Source of the DNA: Arthrobacter sp.
Lineage (GTDB): Bacteria; Actinomycetota; Actinomycetes; Actinomycetales; Micrococcaceae
Length of the DNA stretch: 64,000 nucleotides
Reading direction: 5' to 3'
Assembly (NCBI RefSeq): GCF_031179985.1
Contig: NZ_JAPSHJ010000008.1
Coordinates: 1 to 64,000, forward strand
Below, one piece after another: positions 59,590-64,000 of this stretch. Made by a program: the position numbers and the translations under genes. How positions within the stretch are numbered: position 1 is the stretch's first letter; each line of letters opens with the position of its first letter. The notes beneath the pieces are model-generated. The model had not been told where the DNA came from. It saw only the letters and a program-made list of their open reading frames with translations, and searched no databases.

Positions 59590-61064
59590 ACCGGCCTCCC
59601 TTCGGTTCCTTGCGTTTGCTTCGCCGAGAATTCGGGAAAGGCTGCGAAAATACGGCGCGAGATCTCATGGCTTTGGCCCAGGTAGTTGGCAGGGTCCAGG
59701 AGTTCCTCGAGGCGCTGGTCCGAAAGCTGGTCCTCCGTGACGGCTTCGCGCAGCAACCGGCGGTAGGTGGCACCCTGCTCAGCTGCCGGCGCCAGAAGAG
59801 TCTGGTCCACCGCGGCCTGAAGCCGGTCCCTGCCGTCCTCACCCAGCAGTGGAGCCAGGGCGCTGGTCACGGCTTCGCTCAACAGGAGCGGCCCGGAAAG
59901 ATCCAGGTTGTGGCGCATTGCTCCCGGGAAGACCTGCAGGCCTTCGGCGAGCTCCCTGGCCAGGCCGGCTGCTCCGAGGGACAGCCGGAGCAGTTCCCGG
60001 AACGCCTGCCATTCGCTGTGCCAGGCACCGTCGGGGCGTTCGTCGTTGAAGCTTGCGGCGGCCTGGTGCAGCTGAGCGGCAAGGTTGGGGGCCTGGAGGG
60101 CGGCGCTGCGGACCAGAACGGACAGGACGGGGTTTTGCTTTTGCGGCATGGCCGAGGACACTCCCCGCCCTGCCGCCCGCGGTTCGGCCAGTTCAGCAAC
60201 TTCGGGCCTGCTGAGGAAGAGGATGTCGGCAGCGATCTTGCCCAAGGCATCGGTCACGCCTGCCAGCGCATCCCCGAGGGAAGTCACTGCGAATCGGTTG
60301 GTGTGCCAAGGGGCCGGAGTTGGGGTGAGGCCCAGCCGCGCGGCGAGCCGGTCCGAGAGATCCAGCGCGCTCACGGCTGTTCTCGGTGTGCGTCCCGTTT
60401 CCCTCCCGGAAGAAGTTTCGGTTAACACGGTTCCGGATGCCAGGGTTCCGGCCGCGCCGCCGCTCTGCACCGGCAGCGGGACCGACTCAAGCTTCCGGGC
60501 AGCAGCAGCCAGTCCGTGGAACCACTGCGCCGTCCTGAGGCCAAAGGTCACGGGCAGGGAATGCTGGGTCAGGCTGCGGCCCACGCACAGCGTGTCCGCG
60601 TGCTGTTCGGCGAGGGACGCCAGCGCCGTCGTCGCGCTGTGAACATCTGCCAGCAGGGCAGCGATAGCGTTCCGGGCCAGCAGCATAAGGGCCGAATCCA
60701 GGACGTCCTGGCTTGTCAGCGAGGTGTGGACCGCTCGAATGGCGCCGATGTTGCCGGTGTCCAGTTTCTTGACCTGGGCGCGGAGATCGGCGAGCAAAGG
60801 TATGACCGGATTTCCGCCGCCTTGGGCACGCACCGCGATGTCCCCTGCGTCGTAGCGGCTGACGTCAGCGGCGGCGGTGACGACGGCGGCCGACCCTGCC
60901 GGTGCCAGGCCTGCCTTCTCCAGGACTGAGGCCCAGGCTGCCTCGACGGCCAGGATCGCCGCCAGTACCGCCCCGTCGCCCGTCAGGATCGCTACAAGGG
61001 GCGACGCCGAAACGGGAGCCAGCAGGCCGACGTCGCCGTCGAGGCGGGACTCGGGACCGGTCAT
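59586..61064 (-). CDS. pcaB: 3-carboxy-cis,cis-muconate cycloisomerase
   Basis: A 492-residue member of the fumarase/aspartase superfamily that forms 4-carboxymuconolactone. The superfamily signature is the near-variant GVSSAMPQKQNPVLS. SLTSQDVLDSALML and GRSLTQHSLPVTFG are the other conserved regions. The length is a little above the usual 450, mainly at the C-terminus, which ends in a charged tail. It overlaps pcaG and pcaD by four bases each. Confidence 0.93.
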   Translation of the reverse strand: MTGPESRLDGDVGLLAPVSASPLVAILTGDGAVLAAILAVEAAWASVLEKAGLAPAGSAAVVTAAADVSRYDAGDIAVRAQGGGNPVIPLLADLRAQVKKLDTGNIGAIRAVHTSLTSQDVLDSALMLLARNAIAALLADVHSATTALASLAEQHADTLCVGRSLTQHSLPVTFGLRTAQWFHGLAAAARKLESVPLPVQSGGAAGTLASGTVLTETSSGRETGRTPRTAVSALDLSDRLAARLGLTPTPAPWHTNRFAVTSLGDALAGVTDALGKIAADILFLSRPEVAELAEPRAAGRGVSSAMPQKQNPVLSVLVRSAALQAPNLAAQLHQAAASFNDERPDGAWHSEWQAFRELLRLSLGAAGLARELAEGLQVFPGAMRHNLDLSGPLLLSEAVTSALAPLLGEDGRDRLQAAVDQTLLAPAAEQGATYRRLLREAVTEDQLSDQRLEELLDPANYLGQSHEISRRIFAAFPEFSAKQTQGTEGRPV

Positions 61065-61651
61065 TGACGGTCCTTGCCATCAGCGGGTCCGCCATCGAAA
61101 TCAAGGAAAACCGTCTCGCCCTCACCCTGCATCCGGACATCCCACGTCAGTCCGCCGTCCGGATCACGCCGGGCAATCAGGGTCTGCCGGCGATCCGGAT
61201 CGAGAGAGTTCAGCAGCGGGTCCGCGGCAAGTGCTTCCTGGTTCTCCGGCAGATAAATACGGGTGAACAGGCGGTTCATCAGTCCCCTGGCGAACACAGT
61301 CACGGCGATGAACGGGGCAGCACCCGGACCGGTGGGGCCCGGGTTGACAGTGGTGAACGTATAGACGCCGGAATTGCCCACCGAACTGCGGCCCCAGCCG
61401 GTGAAGGTGTAGCCGTCACGGACAAGGGAGCCTGTCCGGTGCACGATCTTCCCGTCAGCGTCAGGCTGCCAGATTTCCAGGATGGCGTCCGGAACGGGGT
61501 GACCCGCGCCGTCGTACACGGTGCCTTGGAGGCGGATGGACCCGGGCGACCCGGGCGGAAGGAGCTCGCCGTCCTTCTCGTAGGGCAGGGCGTAACCGTA
61601 GAACGGGCCAACCGTCTGGCCTGGTGTCGCGGTGAGTTTGGAGTCACTCAT
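61061..61651 (-). CDS. pcaG: Protocatechuate 3,4-dioxygenase alpha subunit
   Basis: A 196-residue alpha subunit, starting at the ATG at 61651 (MSDSKLTATPGQTVGPFYGY). It has the intradiol fold, with TPGQTVGPFYGYALP, DAILEIWQPDADG, GWGRSSVGNSGVYTFTTVNP and PFIAVTVFARGLMNRLFTRI. As usual for alpha subunits, it lacks the iron-binding set found in PcaH. It completes the ring-cleaving dioxygenase with PcaH, which overlaps it by eight bases. Confidence 0.95.
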   Translation of the reverse strand: MSDSKLTATPGQTVGPFYGYALPYEKDGELLPPGSPGSIRLQGTVYDGAGHPVPDAILEIWQPDADGKIVHRTGSLVRDGYTFTGWGRSSVGNSGVYTFTTVNPGPTGPGAAPFIAVTVFARGLMNRLFTRIYLPENQEALAADPLLNSLDPDRRQTLIARRDPDGGLTWDVRMQGEGETVFLDFDGGPADGKDRQ

Positions 61652-62528
61652 GGTGGTCACCTTCCGCCCCGAGGGCCTCATTTTCGGTCCAGGTCCGCTT
61701 TGACCCCGTCAGCACGATGTCCCAGTTGTAGCCGAGAGCCCATTCCGGTTCGGTCAGCTCGTGGTCATAGCTGGCCACGAGACGGTCGCGGGCGTCCTGG
61801 TCAACGATCGACTGGTAGATGGGGTCCAGGGGGAACAATTGATCGCCCGGGAAGTACATCTGGGTGACGATGCGCTGTGTGAACTCATTGCCGAACAGCG
61901 AGAAGTGGATGTGCGCAGGACGCCAGGCGTTGAGATGGTTCTTCCACGGATACGCGCCAGGCTTGATGGTGGTGAAACGGTAGGAGCCGTCCGGCCCGGT
62001 GATGCAGCGCCCTACACCGGTGAAGTGGGGATCGAGCGGGGCGGGATGCTGGTCCCGCTTGTGGATGTAACGGCCGGAGGCGTTGGCCTGCCAGATCTCC
62101 ACGAGCTGCCCGGCGACAGGACGGCCATCGCCGTCGAGCACCCGGCCGGCCACGATGATGCGTTCACCCTGGGGCTCGCCGTTGTGCTGGATGGTGAGGT
62201 CGGATTCCAGCGCGTGCACGTCCTGGTGCCCGAAAGCCGGCGAGTAGAGCTCGATCGTTTCAGGATCCGCATGGTGCAGGCTTTTGGTGGGGTGGCGGAG
62301 GATGCTGCTGCGGTAGGGCGCGAAGTCCAGCCGTGGCTGCGTCTCCGGCTCGCCGCCGCTGCTGAGCTTGGCGGCATAGGCATAGCCGATGGCCTTGAGC
62401 TCGGCGCTCAAATCCGCTTGCGTCTCCACTTTTGGTGTTACCGCTTTCGGGGTAACTTCGGCTGCGTCGGACAGATCCTCGGTGAGGGAATCAGCGTTGT
62501 ACGTTTCGGCCGTGAAATTCTCTGGCAC
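61644..62528 (-). CDS. pcaH: Protocatechuate 3,4-dioxygenase beta subunit
   Basis: A 294-residue catalytic subunit for ring cleavage of protocatechuate to 3-carboxy-cis,cis-muconate. The Fe(III) ligands are visible: Tyr154 (ASGRYIHK), Tyr193 (PGAYPWK), His206 and His208 (RPAHIHF). The N-terminal about 50 residues form a longer, low-complexity extension than in Pseudomonas. AAGGAGG precedes the ATG. It lies 47 bases after the QsuB-type gene on the same strand, so both may share a transcript. Confidence 0.96.
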   Translation of the reverse strand: MPENFTAETYNADSLTEDLSDAAEVTPKAVTPKVETQADLSAELKAIGYAYAAKLSSGGEPETQPRLDFAPYRSSILRHPTKSLHHADPETIELYSPAFGHQDVHALESDLTIQHNGEPQGERIIVAGRVLDGDGRPVAGQLVEIWQANASGRYIHKRDQHPAPLDPHFTGVGRCITGPDGSYRFTTIKPGAYPWKNHLNAWRPAHIHFSLFGNEFTQRIVTQMYFPGDQLFPLDPIYQSIVDQDARDRLVASYDHELTEPEWALGYNWDIVLTGSKRTWTENEALGAEGDHHE

Positions 62529-62575
62529 AGCAACCTCCTTCGGGTTATCGGTGTTGGCTCGGACAAGGGGTGGTG

Positions 62576-64000
62576 CTAGCGGGAACGCTTCATTTGATGC
62601 AGGTGGTCGTATTGGACGGCATGCCTGACAGGGGCGTTGGGCGCGCCGTAGCCGTCATAGGCGCCGCGGCGTTCCACCATTTCGAAAAACACGCTCCCGA
62701 CGGTGGCCGTGTAGAAGTGGAGGAACTCCCCGTCAGCATCCCGGTCGTAGAGGAGGTTGAGTTCCCGCAGGGTGGCAAGGAAATCCGGCTCAAGCGCGAA
62801 CCTGGCGTCCAGGTCCTCGTAGTAGTTGTCCGGGATGTGGAGGAACTCCAGGCCTCGGTCACGGCATTCCTTCGCGGTGGCCACGAGGTCGGCGACAGCG
62901 AAGGCAATGTGCTCCTGGTACGTCCGCCGAAGGCGACTGCTGCCGCCGTACCTGCTGTCCTGTTGCCCGCCGTCCTGCTGGAGAAGCGGGGCAAGGTTCA
63001 GCACAAGGCGCACCGCGCGGTCCTCAGTAAGCATCACCTGCGAACGGACCAGGCCTGTAGGGCTGGGAACCTCCGCATACGGCTGGGGCTGCAAGGCCAG
63101 CGCGCTGGTGTAGAACAGAACGGCTTCATCGAAGTGCTGCCACGGCTGCGCCAGGTTCACATGGTCAATCACGGCACCTGTTGTGGGGGATCCGGATCCT
63201 CCACCTGACGCTCCTAAAGCAACCGGAAACTGGTGAGTTGCCTGCTCGTCGCCGAATTCGGAAGTCCACGCCGCCGTTCCATCAGGGTTGCCCTGGCAGA
63301 GGAAGATCTCCGTGGAGTCCGGCGCAGCGAACCCCTGGAACACCTCCTCATTGGCCTGGCTCTTACGCGGCACGGCCGGGGCCTTGAGCTGCTGGGCGCG
63401 GGCGGAGGCAAGCAAGGGTGAATCGACGTCGAATCCCAGGGCGGCAATGGTGGGCGCGACGCTCAGTGGCCCCGATGCACCCGACGCGGGTTCTTCGTTG
63501 ATGATCACGCGTGCGTGCCCCATAGTCCACAGTTGCACAGCCTTTGTGCGGTGGCGTCCGTTGAACTCGAAACCCAGCTGGCCCAGGACCTTTTCCAGCC
63601 CGGCCGCGTCCCCTGCCCTGACTTCGGCAAAGTTGAAGCCCGCAGGTTCAGCCACCTTCGGGAGGGTTGCCAACTCCATGGGATAACGACGGCGGACAGC
63701 GGCCCCGCTCACTGCAGGTGTGCCGCTGCTGTTGCCAACCCGTGGGTGGATATCAAGCCACTGGGCACTTTGCTCTTCCAGCCAAATGAGGGAGCGCATG
63801 GCATCAACAGCGGTGCGCTCGACGTCGGACTGGCGGAAGACGTCGTTGAAGACTTCGAGCGAGACAGGGCCCGCGTATCCTGCCCGGACAACATGACCCA
63901 TGAATTTGGCGAGCTCAAACTGACCCTCTCCGGGGAAGACACGGTAGTGCCGGCTCCAGGAGAGTACGTCCAGGGAGAGCTTGGGCGCGTCGGCTACCTG
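62576..64000 (-). CDS. QsuB-type 3-dehydroshikimate dehydratase, partial (5' end outside window)
   Basis: The frame is open to the right edge, so at least 474 residues are present and the N-terminus is missing. The visible start is the end of an AP-endonuclease-2 TIM barrel (SWSRHYRVFPGEGQFELAKF, then MGHVVRAGYAGPVSLEVFND). A linker and a C-terminal HPPD-like double vicinal-oxygen-chelate domain follow, with metal-ligand-like His in AVIDHVNLAQ and HIAFAVADL and the glutamate in FFEMVERRG. This two-part layout matches Corynebacterium QsuB, which makes protocatechuate from 3-dehydroshikimate. Its position ahead of pcaH fits that role. 4-hydroxyphenylpyruvate dioxygenase is the less likely alternative. 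Confidence 0.87.
   Translation of the reverse strand, partial: QVADAPKLSLDVLSWSRHYRVFPGEGQFELAKFMGHVVRAGYAGPVSLEVFNDVFRQSDVERTAVDAMRSLIWLEEQSAQWLDIHPRVGNSSGTPAVSGAAVRRRYPMELATLPKVAEPAGFNFAEVRAGDAAGLEKVLGQLGFEFNGRHRTKAVQLWTMGHARVIINEEPASGASGPLSVAPTIAALGFDVDSPLLASARAQQLKAPAVPRKSQANEEVFQGFAAPDSTEIFLCQGNPDGTAAWTSEFGDEQATHQFPVALGASGGGSGSPTTGAVIDHVNLAQPWQHFDEAVLFYTSALALQPQPYAEVPSPTGLVRSQVMLTEDRAVRLVLNLAPLLQQDGGQQDSRYGGSSRLRRTYQEHIAFAVADLVATAKECRDRGLEFLHIPDNYYEDLDARFALEPDFLATLRELNLLYDRDADGEFLHFYTATVGSVFFEMVERRGAYDGYGAPNAPVRHAVQYDHLHQMKRSR

Noticed and set aside
1..64000. tRNA, rRNA or transposase genes
   Set aside because: I looked for T-loop patterns, conserved rRNA segments and DDE or tyrosine recombinase motifs and saw none; a tRNAscan or Infernal run would settle short RNAs.

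Overview
The window is high-GC DNA with dense operons joined by ATGA and 1-8 base overlaps, frequent GTG starts, and actinobacterial-type regulators and pathways (protocatechuate branch of the beta-ketoadipate pathway, PucR-controlled alanine dehydrogenase, MscL, DUF4383, split PntAA/PntAB/PntB transhydrogenase). The best guess is a soil Micrococcaceae chromosome of the Arthrobacter, Pseudarthrobacter or Paenarthrobacter type. This rests on gene content and style, not on a database comparison. No rRNA, tRNA, phage, transposase or CRISPR array was recognised, and no gene-free stretch exceeds 300 bases.

Layout. 0-9 kb: a TetR repressor fused to a mannitol-type PTS EIIA domain, divergent from PTS Enzyme I, with a palindromic operator between them. 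Next come a small excisionase-type DNA-binding protein, a covalent-flavin alditol oxidase behind a lac-operator-like site, a PucR regulator divergent from alanine dehydrogenase, and a Gfo/Idh/MocA oxidoreductase. 9-13 kb: a TetR/NADPH-FMN reductase divergent pair, a GerMN lipoprotein, a PLP aminotransferase and a universal stress protein. 13-18.5 kb: a three-gene branched-chain 2-oxoacid dehydrogenase operon (E1alpha, E1beta, E2) with a nested palindrome upstream and a HisC-type aminotransferase before it. 18.5-25 kb: a holin-like membrane protein, an alpha/beta hydrolase paired with a WXG100-like protein, purB with a histidine phosphatase, a GNAT acetyltransferase and a flavin monooxygenase. 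25-29 kb: an iron/phosphonate-type ABC importer.

29-31 kb: pobA and an IclR regulator, each preceded by a similar palindrome. 31-35 kb: an ABC-2 exporter, then glutathione peroxidase translationally coupled to a SUKH (SMI1/KNR4) protein. 36-43.5 kb: mscL, a membrane-anchored ACT-domain protein, DUF4383, a damaged small membrane gene, a diacylglycerol-kinase-like lipid kinase, and the pnt operon. 43.5-53.2 kb: a TetR regulator divergent from a coupled operon of APC permease, two DUF1989 proteins, urea/guanidine carboxylase and allophanate hydrolase. This probably assimilates guanidine (or urea) nitrogen. 53.3-54.9 kb: a decayed GH32 fructosidase and a small membrane protein. 54.9-64 kb: a complete pca operon (H, G, B, D, C, F, I, J, then an IclR regulator), headed by a partial QsuB-type 3-dehydroshikimate dehydratase cut by the right edge.

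Together PobA (4-hydroxybenzoate) and the QsuB-type enzyme (quinate/shikimate) would feed protocatechuate, and the pca operon would convert it to acetyl-CoA and succinyl-CoA. The most unusual single object is the TetR-EIIA fusion, a possible direct link between PTS phosphorylation state and DNA binding. A 32-base-period repeat family occurs twice, each time just downstream of a tetR-type gene.
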